Positions 8,955-17,670 of a stretch of DNA of 64,000 nt are shown here, piece after piece. Position 1 is the stretch's first letter. Every line of letters begins with the position of its first letter. Under the pieces are notes generated by a model, which had not been told where the DNA came from, did no database searches, and was given only the letters and a program-made list of their open reading frames with translations. Origin of the DNA: an uncultured Chloracidobacterium sp. (GTDB taxonomy: Bacteria > Acidobacteriota > Blastocatellia > Pyrinomonadales > Pyrinomonadaceae); the NCBI GenBank assembly GCA_936914845.1, contig CAKZGE010000001.1, positions 124,001 to 188,000 on the forward strand, in the 5' to 3' direction. The position numbers were made by a program, and so were the translations under genes.

Positions 8955-9952
8955 AGACGTGTTTCCTTATTTAGCAAGGATCGTAATACCGGAAAACGAT
9001 CCAGATCTTCTAGCTCTTCCAAAACAATGCGGAACATCGGTGCAATATACGGCAAAAAGTAGGTTTTGCCGCGATTAACGGACTGAAAAGAGAACGTGCC
9101 GACGGCTTTTAGACAACGCTGAACGGCCTGGAGTTGGAACTCGTATTCGAAATCTTTGCGTTCGAGTTCGGGTAATCCGACAGCGGCCCGCTGGGCAAGA
9201 AAGAAGGTTCTTTTTTCGTCCAACCACGCTTCTGGCGGTGGTTCGGTAACGCGATCGAGCAGAAAAGAAACGAGGTCATAGGTGACGGACCCGATGCGTG
9301 CATCCTGATGGTCGATGATCCGCAGTCGGCCATTTCGGTCCACCATCAAGTTGGCCGCATGAAAATCCCGATGGCAAAGCACCGCCGCCCGCGCTTCGAG
9401 TTCCTTTGAAAGCTCAATAAATTCTGCTTCGACGGCTGAATTAACGTCCGCCGATAGCGGGCTTTTGCGAAGCGTAGTGAAATAATGCTCCTTAAAGAAA
9501 TTCAATTCCCACAAGAGCTTTTCGGTATCGAATCGCAGTTTTGCGGCTATCGAATCTTTGATCACAGCCGCTTCCGTAGCGGCCTGAATTCGCGGGATCA
9601 GCGAAATGCCGGCATTAGCAAGCGATTCGCGCTCCGAGCTTCCGGCTTCTATCAAAACGTCCCGCAGAATAATATTGCCGAGATCTTCCTGGATCACTAC
9701 TCCGGAGCCAAGATCCATGGCATATATCTGAGCAACAGGAAGATCCTGAGAGAGAAAAAGTTCGGTTACGTCTGCATAGGCGGCCGCGGCGGGATCATTC
9801 GCCTCCGGATAGACACATGCGATAGCCGAACCGTTTTGCCAATGAACGCGATAGTATTCACGGGTCGAGGCATCCGGCGTCAACTGTTCGACAACGGTGC
9901 TTTGGTTGTTCTGATCGAGAAAATTCTGCAGCCTAGCTTGAAAATCAGACAT
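8951..9952 (-). CDS. amgK: Anomeric amino-sugar kinase AmgK (phosphotransferase family)
   Basis: 333-residue aminoglycoside-phosphotransferase-fold kinase. The Brenner-like motif LCHRDFHAANLM (near 200) carries the catalytic Asp and IIDHQDARIG (near 218) the metal-binding Asp. AmgK phosphorylates N-acetylmuramic acid and GlcNAc at C1 in the bypass that recycles peptidoglycan sugars. The identification rests on fold, length and above all on the MurU-type uridylyltransferase ending four bases upstream, the usual amgK-murU pairing. A choline/LicA-type kinase is the main alternative. Confidence 0.8.
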   Translation of the reverse strand: MSDFQARLQNFLDQNNQSTVVEQLTPDASTREYYRVHWQNGSAIACVYPEANDPAAAAYADVTELFLSQDLPVAQIYAMDLGSGVVIQEDLGNIILRDVLIEAGSSERESLANAGISLIPRIQAATEAAVIKDSIAAKLRFDTEKLLWELNFFKEHYFTTLRKSPLSADVNSAVEAEFIELSKELEARAAVLCHRDFHAANLMVDRNGRLRIIDHQDARIGSVTYDLVSFLLDRVTEPPPEAWLDEKRTFFLAQRAAVGLPELERKDFEYEFQLQAVQRCLKAVGTFSFQSVNRGKTYFLPYIAPMFRIVLEELEDLDRFPVLRSLLNKETRL

Positions 9953-9956
9953 AACC

Positions 9957-10955
9957 TCAATTTAGGGGAACAATATAATTTTCGCCCTGAATATAACCTT
10001 TTAACGCTTTTTCGGGTATCTCTTCGCAATTTCGAACCATATCGGCCCGAACGATAGCGGCATTTTCGAATGCTTCCCCGGGTTCGATCGTGACCCCGTC
10101 AGCAATGATGGTTCGATAGAGCTCTGCTCCGCTCGAAACCGTTACGTCATCCCACAAGACGGAATCGCGTATCCTGGCGCTTTCTGCGATCGCACAATTA
10201 GTTCCCTTAAAAACATCGCTTCCGTGCATCATTGCCAGAGAGATGTCCAAATATCGGGGAATGGTGGAAAGTTCGTACCAATTGGCATCGGTGACAAATG
10301 CGGCTATTTTCTCGCCGTTTTGCAAGGCCGGATTATAGAAAGACGGAACGATATCAGAATACACGCCCCGCGGAATATATTCGAAAACCGCCGGTTCCAG
10401 AATGTGAATTCCGGTGAACATCAATGGGGTCGCAGGTTCGTGCTCCGTGTCACGGATCTCTTCTTCAGTAACCGGCGTAGCGAAATCGCCAAAACCGGTC
10501 ACATGACCGTCCTGTGTCTCAACTATTGTGAACCTCTCGCGCTTTACGTTCGGTTTCAAAACCATCGTCGCCAAAGCCCCGGAGCGTTTGTGGGCCTCGA
10601 TCGCAGCGCCGATGTCTATATCCGTGATGATCTTACCGTTGACGATCAAAAAAGCTTCATCCTGGAGATATTCGCGGGCGTTGTCCAGTGCACCGGCCGT
10701 GCCCAAGATCTCAGGTTCTTCGCGAGTGTAGGCAATATTGACGCCAAAGGCGGACCCGTCTCCGAGAGCTTCGATCACCGAATCGGGCTGGTGGTGCAGA
10801 TTTACAACCAGATCTTTCAACCCGTACCGGCTTAGATATTCGGCGACATAGCCGACCAAAGGCTTGCCGAGAAAAGGAATGGCAGGTTTCGTCCGGTCGA
10901 TGGTCAATGGAAAAAGGCGTGTGCCGAACCCGGCCGCCAGGATCATAGTTTTCAT
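9957..10955 (-). CDS. murU: N-acetylmuramate-1-phosphate uridylyltransferase MurU
   Basis: 332-residue sugar nucleotidyltransferase. The N-terminal signature LAAGFGTRLFPLT and the KPAIPFLGKPL loop bind the nucleotide; a short left-handed-helix-like C-terminal part follows (DSVLWDDVTVSSGAEL). MurU converts MurNAc-1-P to UDP-MurNAc in the AmgK-MurU recycling route, which in pseudomonads bypasses the fosfomycin target. I use the ATG at 10955 rather than the TTG two codons upstream. Other sugar-1-P nucleotidyltransferases look alike; the amgK neighbour decides the call. Confidence 0.8.
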   Translation of the reverse strand: MKTMILAAGFGTRLFPLTIDRTKPAIPFLGKPLVGYVAEYLSRYGLKDLVVNLHHQPDSVIEALGDGSAFGVNIAYTREEPEILGTAGALDNAREYLQDEAFLIVNGKIITDIDIGAAIEAHKRSGALATMVLKPNVKRERFTIVETQDGHVTGFGDFATPVTEEEIRDTEHEPATPLMFTGIHILEPAVFEYIPRGVYSDIVPSFYNPALQNGEKIAAFVTDANWYELSTIPRYLDISLAMMHGSDVFKGTNCAIAESARIRDSVLWDDVTVSSGAELYRTIIADGVTIEPGEAFENAAIVRADMVRNCEEIPEKALKGYIQGENYIVPLN

Positions 10956-11085
10956 ATACAAATGAACTAGCTTAACTTTACGTTAAAAGGCTTGCAAACG
11001 CCAAGATGTAAGTTATCTATCGATCGCTGACAGCTTGATTTCTATGGAGCTTTCATCAACAATCAAGCGCGTAAAGAGGAATTTT

Positions 11086-12456
11086 ATGGATCAGGCGGCG
11101 GAACAAAAGAACGATCGGAAGGAAACCTTTGGGTGGATGATGTACGATTGGGCGAATTCGGTCTATTACACGACCGTGATCGGCGTACTGATCGCACCAT
11201 ATCTGACAAGTTTGGCTCAAGCTCACGTCGGCGAGAACGGTGTTGTTTTCGATCTCGGATCGCTCGGATCGGTTACCGCAAAATCACTGACCTCAGCCAC
11301 GACGGTCGTTGGTGTTATCATCCAGGCCGGAGTGATGATCTTTTTAAGCGCTATTGCCGACTATTCGAACCTAAAAAAGGTTTTTATGATGGTGCTGTGC
11401 TACCTGGGCGTGGCGGCCGCCTTTTTAATGTTCTTTATTGATGGTGACAACTATCTTTTCGGGTGCTTGCTGCTGATCTTTGCCAATGTTTGTGTCGGTT
11501 CGAGCCTTGTTTTCTACAACGCCCTTCTAACGGAGATAGCGTCCGAAGACCAACGCGACCGCGTTTCCGCAAAAGGTTACGCTCTTGGTTATGCGGGCGG
11601 TTCGATCATGTTGATACTCGACCTGCTGCTGTTATATGCGGCGCCGCAGCTAGGCATTTCGACATCAATGGCCGTTCGGATCTGTTTGGCGGGTGCGGCA
11701 TTGTGGTGGGGCGGTTTTGCGATCATAACGTTTCGCCGCATCAAGGATCGGGGGACGACAAAACCTCGCCCGCCGGGTAAAAATATTGTTGCGCTTGCTT
11801 TTGGCGAGATCAGAGCAACGATCGCCCATCTGATCAAATTAAAATATACGCTTTCCTTTCTGGCCGCCTATCTGTTTTACAACGACGGCATTCAGACCGT
11901 TATCTATCAGGCATCGGTGTTTATCGAACAAGAACTCTTCATTGCCCGCGGTGAGCCTTCGAACCCGATGTTCCTGCTGTTGCTTTTTCTCGAAACGCAG
12001 ATCGTTGCTTTGATCGGGTCGCTTTTCTGGGAACGGCTTTCACGCCGAATTGGCAATAAAACGACGATCTTGGTCTCGCTGGTTTGGTGGGCCGGCATCG
12101 TGTTCTATGCATATGTCTTTCTAAAGGTACCTTCGCAGGCATGGTACTTGGGAGCGGCGATCGGTTTCGTTCTAGGCGGCACACAAGCCCTTTCTCGCTC
12201 GCTGTATTCACAGATGATACCGCGTGGAAAAGAATCTTCATTCTTCTCTTTTTACGAAATATCGGAAAAAGGAACTTCGTGGATGGGCTTGCTGACATTT
12301 TCGATCATCGTGGCATCAACCGGGTCGTATCGAAACGCTATTTTGGCGGTCGTGGTATTCTTCGTGATCGGCGGGCTCATCCTATTCTTCACCGATACGA
12401 CCAAGGCCATCCATGCCGCTGGAAACATAACGCCGGAGGAAGCCGCCAAGGAATGA
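11086..12456 (+). CDS. MFS transporter, UMF1 / Atg22-like family
   Basis: 456-residue polytopic membrane protein with about 11-12 hydrophobic segments. The opening GWMMYDWANSVYYTTVIGVLIAPY is characteristic of UMF1/Atg22-like transporters. A good ribosome-binding site (AAGAGGAA, 11074-11081) sits just before the ATG at 11086, so I prefer this start to the TTG at 11035 or ATG at 11044. A weak promoter-like pair (TTGCAA at 10992-10997, TATCTA at 11014-11019) lies upstream. The substrate is unknown; yeast Atg22 exports amino acids from the vacuole. Confidence 0.85.
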   Translation: MDQAAEQKNDRKETFGWMMYDWANSVYYTTVIGVLIAPYLTSLAQAHVGENGVVFDLGSLGSVTAKSLTSATTVVGVIIQAGVMIFLSAIADYSNLKKVFMMVLCYLGVAAAFLMFFIDGDNYLFGCLLLIFANVCVGSSLVFYNALLTEIASEDQRDRVSAKGYALGYAGGSIMLILDLLLLYAAPQLGISTSMAVRICLAGAALWWGGFAIITFRRIKDRGTTKPRPPGKNIVALAFGEIRATIAHLIKLKYTLSFLAAYLFYNDGIQTVIYQASVFIEQELFIARGEPSNPMFLLLLFLETQIVALIGSLFWERLSRRIGNKTTILVSLVWWAGIVFYAYVFLKVPSQAWYLGAAIGFVLGGTQALSRSLYSQMIPRGKESSFFSFYEISEKGTSWMGLLTFSIIVASTGSYRNAILAVVVFFVIGGLILFFTDTTKAIHAAGNITPEEAAKE

Positions 12457-12459
12457 ATT

Positions 12460-12488
12460 TTGGTGATAGTTGTATAATTGGCTATAAT
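12460..12488 (+). promoter_or_regulatory. Probable promoter of the LOG-family/AIM24 pair
   Basis: TTGGTG (12460-12465), 17 bases, then TATAAT (12483-12488). A second TATAAT lies at 12473-12478 without a matching -35. The leader to the ATG at 12519 is about 24 bases. Confidence 0.5.
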
Positions 12489-12518
12489 TGAAGAGCCGCG
12501 TAAGGCTAAATAATCAGC

Positions 12519-13073
12519 ATGATCGAAAATTCAGAAGACAAGATAGTAACTATTTTCGGCGGATCGAAATGCCGGTCCGATTCACCCGTATATCAAGATG
12601 CCCTTGAGCTTGGCGGCCGCTTAGCGGAAGCCGGATTTACGATTTGCACGGGCGGTTATCTCGGTGTTATGGAAGCGGCTTCGCGAGGAGCCCGCGAAAA
12701 GGGCGGACGAGTTTTCGGGATCGTGATGAACCAGTTTAAATCTGAACCGAACAGATATCTGACCGATAAGGTCGCGACCGATCATTTTTATGATCGGCTG
12801 CAAAATCTGATAACTAGATCCGTCGGGTTCGCAGCGTTTACGGGCGGCATGGGAACCGTAACGGAAATATCGCTCGTTTGGAACAAGCTTCAGACACGCG
12901 TTTTGAACCGCCGCCCGCTGGTGCTGATAGGCGATAACTGGAAAAATGTCGTCCGATCTTGGCGAGAGAATCTGGTCGTTTCAGACGAAGATGTGGCGCT
13001 CCTGGATTTTGCCGAGAATGCTGAGCAAGCTTGTAGAATTTTGATAGAGAAATCTGCCAACGTGAAACTATGA
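12519..13073 (+). CDS. LOG-family (TIGR00725-like) Rossmann-fold protein
   Basis: 184-residue SLOG-fold protein. The LOG hallmark, usually PGGxGTxxE, appears as TGGMGTVTE near residue 108-116, and TGGYLGVMEAASRGA forms the phosphate-binding loop. LOG enzymes release bases from nucleoside monophosphates (phosphoribohydrolases); many bacterial members labelled lysine decarboxylase are really of this type. The gene overlaps the next by four bases (ATGA), so the two are translationally coupled. The exact substrate is open. Confidence 0.75.
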   Translation: MIENSEDKIVTIFGGSKCRSDSPVYQDALELGGRLAEAGFTICTGGYLGVMEAASRGAREKGGRVFGIVMNQFKSEPNRYLTDKVATDHFYDRLQNLITRSVGFAAFTGGMGTVTEISLVWNKLQTRVLNRRPLVLIGDNWKNVVRSWRENLVVSDEDVALLDFAENAEQACRILIEKSANVKL

Positions 13074-13957
13074 ACTGTCCGAAATGCACAATGCCGCTGA
13101 TGCCGAACGCCCGATTTTGCGGCTCTTGCGGCTTCACGCTCGAATCAACTGCCGCAGCCCCGAATTCTGCTCCGCAGGCAACCGCACCATCCGGCCAGGG
13201 CACTTCCGGAGGGGTTTTCAATGTCGATCTTGATGGACGCGGTCAAGGCCGTGGATACACCTGGGAAATAAAGTATCAAGGTGCTTTCGCTTTGGCAGTG
13301 GTCAATTTACAGGCAGAACAGGCGATATCGGCCGAAGCCGGAGCAATGGTTTCGATGTCGGCGAATGTCGATCTTGATTCGCAATTGAAAGGCGGCGTTT
13401 TTGGTGCCCTGAAACGAGCTGTTGGCGGTGAATCCGCCTTTGTTTCGACCTTTACCTCGCGGGGAGCACCCGGTGAGGTCACCTTCGCCCCGGGGTCGCC
13501 GGGCGACGTTGCCGGCATCGAAATGAACAACCAAACCTTCATGGTACAGTCGAGTTCGTACCTGGCGGGCGACACCAGCCTTAATGTAGATACAAAATTC
13601 GGCGGTGCAAAATCGTTCTTCGGCGGTGAGGGCTTGTTCGTATTACAAGTTTCCGGCAGCGGATTGCTGCTTGTATCCTCTTTCGGGGCGATCCACCGCA
13701 AAGTTCTGCGGCCGGGCGAACGTTATGTCGTAGATACCGGCCATTTGGTCGCGTGGGAAGGCCATATGCAGTATAACCTCCGGAAGGCATCTTCGGGCTT
13801 TTTCAAGAGTTTTCTGAGCGGCGAGGGGATGGTGGCCGAATTTGCCGGCCCGGGCGAAATACTTCTCCAAACCCGAAACTTGGCAGCTTTTGCCGGCCTG
13901 CTCAAACCGTTCTTTCCATCGCAGGGCGGTGGAAGCGGATTTAGCTTTGGCAACTAA
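13070..13957 (+). CDS. Zinc-ribbon protein with AIM24/TIGR00266 domain
   Basis: 295 residues. The N-terminus is a zinc ribbon (two C-x-x-C pairs within residues 3-22: NCPKC and FCGSCG), joined by an Ala/Pro/Ser-rich linker (25-45) to a glycine-rich beta domain of the TIGR00266/AIM24 type, visible as repeated strands such as GEGLFVLQVSGSGLLLVSSFG. The molecular role is unknown; yeast Aim24 is mitochondrial. A Gly-rich end (SQGGGSGFSFGN) is typical. It is coupled to the upstream LOG gene and followed 15 bases later by the enzyme I gene. Confidence 0.8.
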   Translation: MNCPKCTMPLMPNARFCGSCGFTLESTAAAPNSAPQATAPSGQGTSGGVFNVDLDGRGQGRGYTWEIKYQGAFALAVVNLQAEQAISAEAGAMVSMSANVDLDSQLKGGVFGALKRAVGGESAFVSTFTSRGAPGEVTFAPGSPGDVAGIEMNNQTFMVQSSSYLAGDTSLNVDTKFGGAKSFFGGEGLFVLQVSGSGLLLVSSFGAIHRKVLRPGERYVVDTGHLVAWEGHMQYNLRKASSGFFKSFLSGEGMVAEFAGPGEILLQTRNLAAFAGLLKPFFPSQGGGSGFSFGN

Positions 13958-13972
13958 GAAAGCTAGCCCGCT

Positions 13973-15754
13973 ATGGATAAAAAGCGTGTCAATTCTTCCT
14001 CCGGTGCTCGCATTGAGGTCCACATAGCTGCTAAAGCCGTGTCTCGCGGTGTGGCTATCGGCCCGCTGATCTGCCTACACGGTCAGCACAGGCAGTTTTA
14101 CCGCATCGAACTGACGGAAGCGAAGATCGCAGCTGAATTGAGACGCTTGAAAAAGGGTCTGTCAACCGCCGAAAAGCAACTTGATAGACTGGTCTCCAAC
14201 GGCGGCAATGCAGGGCCGGCGATCTTTGACGTGCATCGCATGATACTGGCCGATGACACTTTTCGCACACGGATCGAAACACAGATAAAAGAAGAGCGGG
14301 TGAACGCCGAGTGGGCTGTCAAGGTCGTGATCGACGACTACGTCAATAAATATAAGGCCATCCCGGACGAACACCTGCGCAGTCGCTATATCGACATCGA
14401 GGATATTGGCGACCGACTGCTTGCCGCCTTGGGCGTCGGAGCAAGTTCGCGGCTTCGGTTTGCCCGCGATTCGATCTTAGTGGCCCGGGAATTGAAGCCT
14501 TCGACACTTTACGAACTCAACGACCATCGACCCGCAGCGATCATCACCGAAACCGGCGGTTGGACGTCGCATACTTTTATTCTGGCAAGGGAACTTGGAA
14601 TTCCTGCGGTAACCGGAGCAAAAAAGATACTTCGGCAGGTAAACACGGGCGATAGGGCTATCGTCGATGGGTTCTCCGGCGGGGTGGTCGTCAATCCGAC
14701 TCGTGAAACTCTCAAGAGATTTTCAGCGGCTGTAAAGGAATTTCGGGCGGTAGGCCGAGATCCCCACCAAGCCTCCACAACCCCGCTAAAAACCCTTGAT
14801 GGGCGAGAGATCGCCATCTACGTTAATTCCGAACACGATACCACGTTCCAAAAAGCTATGGATCTAGGAGTATCCGGAGTTGGCCTATATCGCTCTGAAT
14901 CTTTGTTCAATCGCTACAAAGGCTTTCCGAGCGAAAGGGAACAGTTCGAAGCCTATAGGCGTATGGCGGAGCTCGCGGGTGACAAGATACTCAATATACG
15001 ATTGTTTGACGTCGGTGTAGAGCAGCTATTGGACCATAATAAAGGGGTGGAAAAGAATCCGGCGCTCGGTCTGAGAGCGATAAGGCTTGCTCTTACGCAG
15101 GGAAAAACACTAAACACACAACTTCGTTCTATACTGCAAGCCTCTTCCGATCATAATATAGGCATCGTGCTACCGATGATCTCGGACATTTCCGAGATAG
15201 AGGCCGTACAGAACAAGCTGAAAAGGGAATCGACACGCCTTAAAAATAGCGGTAAAACCTTTGGAGCGCCTTCGTTGGGAATAATGATCGAAACACCCGC
15301 AGCGGTGATGATAATAAAAGAATTACTTGAAAAGGTCGATTTTGTCTGCATCGGCACGAATGATCTGGTCCAGTACCTGCTCGCGGTGGACCGTGACAAT
15401 GAAAGCGTTTCAACGTGGTTTCGAACACTACACCCCGCCGTCCTGCGATCGCTGCGGGTGGTTATAGAAGCGGCTGCAGCGGCTGGAAAGCCGGCGGTCG
15501 TCTGTGGTGAAATGGCAGGTTCACCTTTCTATGTACCGGTTCTGATCGGTCTAGGTGCGACGCGGCTGAGCATGAACGTCAATTCTATACCGGTCGTCGC
15601 CTCGTTGATTAACGGTATTGCATACCAAGAAGCCGCTGACCTGATTGCGAAGATAGATAAAGAATCGTCATCGGAGAAGATCGAGGACATTATCTATCAC
15701 CAGATCGAGACGGTGTGGCCGCACTTATATCCGCCGCAGTTCCTACATCGATAA
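13973..15754 (+). CDS. ptsI: Phosphoenolpyruvate-protein phosphotransferase (PTS enzyme I)
   Basis: 593-residue enzyme I, which takes phosphate from PEP and passes it to HPr in the cytoplasm. The N-terminal half includes the phosphohistidine motif GGWTSHTFILARELGIPA. The C-terminal PEP-binding barrel shows GLYRSESLF, KNPALGLRAIRLAL, GIMIETPAAVMI, IGTNDLVQYLLAVDR and the active-site cysteine in VVCGEMAGSP. All catalytic motifs are present and length is normal. No HPr or sugar-specific EII gene is in the window, so the partner is elsewhere; it may belong to a regulatory rather than a transport PTS. Confidence 0.9.
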   Translation: MDKKRVNSSSGARIEVHIAAKAVSRGVAIGPLICLHGQHRQFYRIELTEAKIAAELRRLKKGLSTAEKQLDRLVSNGGNAGPAIFDVHRMILADDTFRTRIETQIKEERVNAEWAVKVVIDDYVNKYKAIPDEHLRSRYIDIEDIGDRLLAALGVGASSRLRFARDSILVARELKPSTLYELNDHRPAAIITETGGWTSHTFILARELGIPAVTGAKKILRQVNTGDRAIVDGFSGGVVVNPTRETLKRFSAAVKEFRAVGRDPHQASTTPLKTLDGREIAIYVNSEHDTTFQKAMDLGVSGVGLYRSESLFNRYKGFPSEREQFEAYRRMAELAGDKILNIRLFDVGVEQLLDHNKGVEKNPALGLRAIRLALTQGKTLNTQLRSILQASSDHNIGIVLPMISDISEIEAVQNKLKRESTRLKNSGKTFGAPSLGIMIETPAAVMIIKELLEKVDFVCIGTNDLVQYLLAVDRDNESVSTWFRTLHPAVLRSLRVVIEAAAAAGKPAVVCGEMAGSPFYVPVLIGLGATRLSMNVNSIPVVASLINGIAYQEAADLIAKIDKESSSEKIEDIIYHQIETVWPHLYPPQFLHR

Positions 15755-15792
15755 AACATTCCAACCGCCGTCTCATTTCTTTGTAACAGAGG

Positions 15793-15821
15793 TTTTGATG
15801 TTCAACATTATTTGCTATACT
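15793..15821 (+). promoter_or_regulatory. Promoter of the RNase P RNA gene
   Basis: TATACT (15816-15821) lies just before the mature RNase P RNA 5' end; TTTTGA (15793-15798, 17-base spacer) or TTGATG (15795-15800) could be the -35. Confidence 0.5.
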
Positions 15822-15823
15822 GT

Positions 15824-16217
15824 GACACGCCTTGCAGAGAGCACGTCGGGCAATCGCCTGTTTTTTCGACAGGAGGAAAGTCCGAACACCATAGGGCAGC
15901 GAGCCGGATAACGACCGGGCATTTGAATTTTATTCAGATGACGACAAGTGCAACAGAAAGCAAACCGGCCTGAAAGGGTCACGGGTGAAATGGTGAGGTA
16001 AAAGCTCACCGGCGTATATGGCGACATATGCGGCCAGGTAAACTCCTCGCGGTGCAAGATCAAATAGGAAAACGCTTTCCGGGCGGCTCGTCCGGTGTCC
16101 GGTCTGATGATCGGCGGCGGATTCGGGTAGATCGCTTGAGCGGTGCGGCAACGCCCCGCCTAGATGAATGATTGCCGCCCGTTTTTTCGGGAACAAAATT
16201 CGGCTTACAGGCGTGCT
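15824..16217 (+). ncRNA. rnpB: RNase P RNA
   Basis: Catalytic RNA of ribonuclease P, which trims tRNA 5' leaders. The conserved 5' core reads GAGGAAAGTCCGAACACC (near 15872) with AGGGCAG after it; the other conserved parts are the GTGCAACAGAAAGCAAAC region, GGTAAACTCC and the 3' ACAAAATTCGGCTTACAG element (from 16192). The ends GACACGCC (15824) and GGCGTGCT (to 16217) pair to close helix P1, giving about 394 nt, a bacterial type A-like size. Ends are accurate to a few bases. Confidence 0.93.
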
Positions 16218-16269
16218 TTCGGCAAGGCATTTTGGCCACGACAATATTTAAGGAGTAATCACCTACATT

Positions 16270-16539
16270 ATGGCAAACCGTAAAGGTGTGTTTATCGGGG
16301 CTTACGTTCCGAATGAGCTTAAAGAATCGCTGCGAAGGCGTGCGGCTGCGGAACACCGCACATTGTCGCAGGAGATCACAAGAATACTAGTTGAGGCGGT
16401 CCACGGAAAAGGCCTGCCGGCCGGAAGTGTTGATCGGCGTCTGTCGCCGACGGTGCCGCGCCGTCGTGCAACCGATCCGCTCCCGCGCCGCCGAGCAGAG
16501 GATCTACCGTTCCTTCCCCCCGGAACGGAAAAGGAATAG
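16270..16539 (+). CDS. Small ribbon-helix-helix (Arc-like) protein
   Basis: 89 residues. Residues about 6-42 (GVFIGAYVPNELKESLRRR, then AAEHRTLSQEITRILVEAV) match an Arc/MetJ ribbon-helix-helix fold, usually a dimeric DNA-binding regulator or antitoxin. The C-terminal 40 residues are disordered, with two similar Pro-Arg-rich units (TVPRRRATDP and PLPRRRAEDL) that could add nucleic-acid binding. It has a good SD (AAGGAG, 16250-16255). No toxin gene lies beside it, so it is more likely a regulator than half of a toxin-antitoxin pair. Confidence 0.65.
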   Translation: MANRKGVFIGAYVPNELKESLRRRAAAEHRTLSQEITRILVEAVHGKGLPAGSVDRRLSPTVPRRRATDPLPRRRAEDLPFLPPGTEKE

Positions 16540-16564
16540 CTTTTGTACTATCCGTTTTTCAAGC

Positions 16565-16591
16565 GCCGCTTTGTTCAAAAGCGGCTCTTTT
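16565..16591 (+). terminator. Intrinsic terminator after the ribbon-helix-helix gene
   Basis: Stem GCCGCTTT (16565-16572) pairs with AAAGCGGC (16578-16585) around a five-base loop and is followed by TCTTTTC. Confidence 0.75.
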
Positions 16592-16627
16592 CATTTGTGA
16601 CTAGCGGTCTGATAAAATCTATTCCAA

Positions 16628-17371
16628 ATGGCAAATAAATCGATCTTGATCTCAATCGGTGCAGTGCTTTTAAGCTTTATTGGCGGATTTTTGCTCGCAA
16701 ATATGTTAAACCGCTCCGAATTGGACACTATCCGTTCCGAAAATGAACGGCTGAAGCGATCGGTCGAACAGGATCTGAGTGGCGACAATGCATTGACGCT
16801 TAAACCTTCGGAGATCGAAAACGCCTTGAACGAAGCGTCAAAGCGTCTGGATGATCCGGCCGCACAAAAGCGGATCGGGCTTTCTCTGTACCTCTATTCT
16901 TCCATGAAGCAGGATCAGGAATTGCTCCAGCGAGCGATATCCATACTGGAAAGGGCTTTTGCTCTGGCTCCGGAAGACCCCGATGTTATGTCCGGCTTGG
17001 CTAACGCCTATTTTGACGATGCGTTCTTTAAAAAAGACAACACAAAGCTGGTAAGGTCGCGGGAACTCTACGAAAAGGTACTTGCCAAAAACCCGAAAGA
17101 TGCGGTAACCATAACTAATTTGGGCCTTACCTATTCGTTGCAGCAGCCACCTGCATATGCCAAGGCCGAAGCCGAATACATGCGTGCGTTGGCTGTTGAT
17201 CCAAAGCAGGAAAAGGCTTTACAGTTTTTGGTGCAGGCATTGATCAAGCAAAATAAGGATCCGGAAGCGGCGAAATATCTCGGGGAACTCAAAACACTCA
17301 ATCCGGGGAATACGGCTATCCCCGAATTTACAAGTGAATTGGCCGGTGTTCCGACTCAAAGCGCCAAATGA
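16628..17371 (+). CDS. Membrane-anchored TPR protein
   Basis: 247 residues. A single N-terminal membrane helix (about 6-26) is followed by a short coiled stretch (SELDTIRSENERLKRSV) and TPR-like helical repeats from about 95 to 235 (AISILERAFALAPEDPDVMSG; YEKVLAKNPKDAVTITNLG; EYMRALAVDPKQEKAL). TPR proteins mediate protein-protein contacts; this one probably faces the periplasm. TAAAAT ends nine bases before the ATG and no SD is visible, so the message may have almost no leader. The next gene overlaps its stop (ATGA). Confidence 0.75.
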   Translation: MANKSILISIGAVLLSFIGGFLLANMLNRSELDTIRSENERLKRSVEQDLSGDNALTLKPSEIENALNEASKRLDDPAAQKRIGLSLYLYSSMKQDQELLQRAISILERAFALAPEDPDVMSGLANAYFDDAFFKKDNTKLVRSRELYEKVLAKNPKDAVTITNLGLTYSLQQPPAYAKAEAEYMRALAVDPKQEKALQFLVQALIKQNKDPEAAKYLGELKTLNPGNTAIPEFTSELAGVPTQSAK

Positions 17372-17670
17372 GAGAAGCTCTTATCATTCTACTGGTGATC
17401 GCCGTTTTGTTGTGCTTAACGGCCTTTCGGTACCGCCGACAGATATTAACGGTGCACAAGATCTGGAAGATGCTGCGCTCGGCCCGGCAGTTTCCATCAA
17501 CCGAAACAGAAAATGACGGAGAACCGTTCATCGACAGCGGTTCGAACGGAGGGCAATTGGTGAACTGTTCGAAATGCGGCGATTGGGTTCCGGAAGCATC
17601 CGCGATCAAGCTGGGCAGAGCCTATTTTTGTACAACTGCCTGTTTTGAAAAGACCGCCCGTTCGGGTTAA
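17368..17670 (+). CDS. Small membrane-anchored zinc-ribbon protein
   Basis: 100 residues: an N-terminal membrane helix (about 4-20), a basic linker, and a C-terminal metal-binding motif of Cys pairs (NCSKCGDWVPE, then FCTTACF). The pattern resembles PP0621-like proteins. No function is known. It is translationally coupled to the TPR gene and ends convergently with the prepilin peptidase gene, the two stops overlapping by four bases. Confidence 0.65.
   Translation: MREALIILLVIAVLLCLTAFRYRRQILTVHKIWKMLRSARQFPSTETENDGEPFIDSGSNGGQLVNCSKCGDWVPEASAIKLGRAYFCTTACFEKTARSG

Noticed and set aside
16270..16539. Toxin-antitoxin module
   Set aside because: The ribbon-helix-helix protein has no adjacent toxin-like gene; a tRNA-independent terminator and a TPR gene follow.
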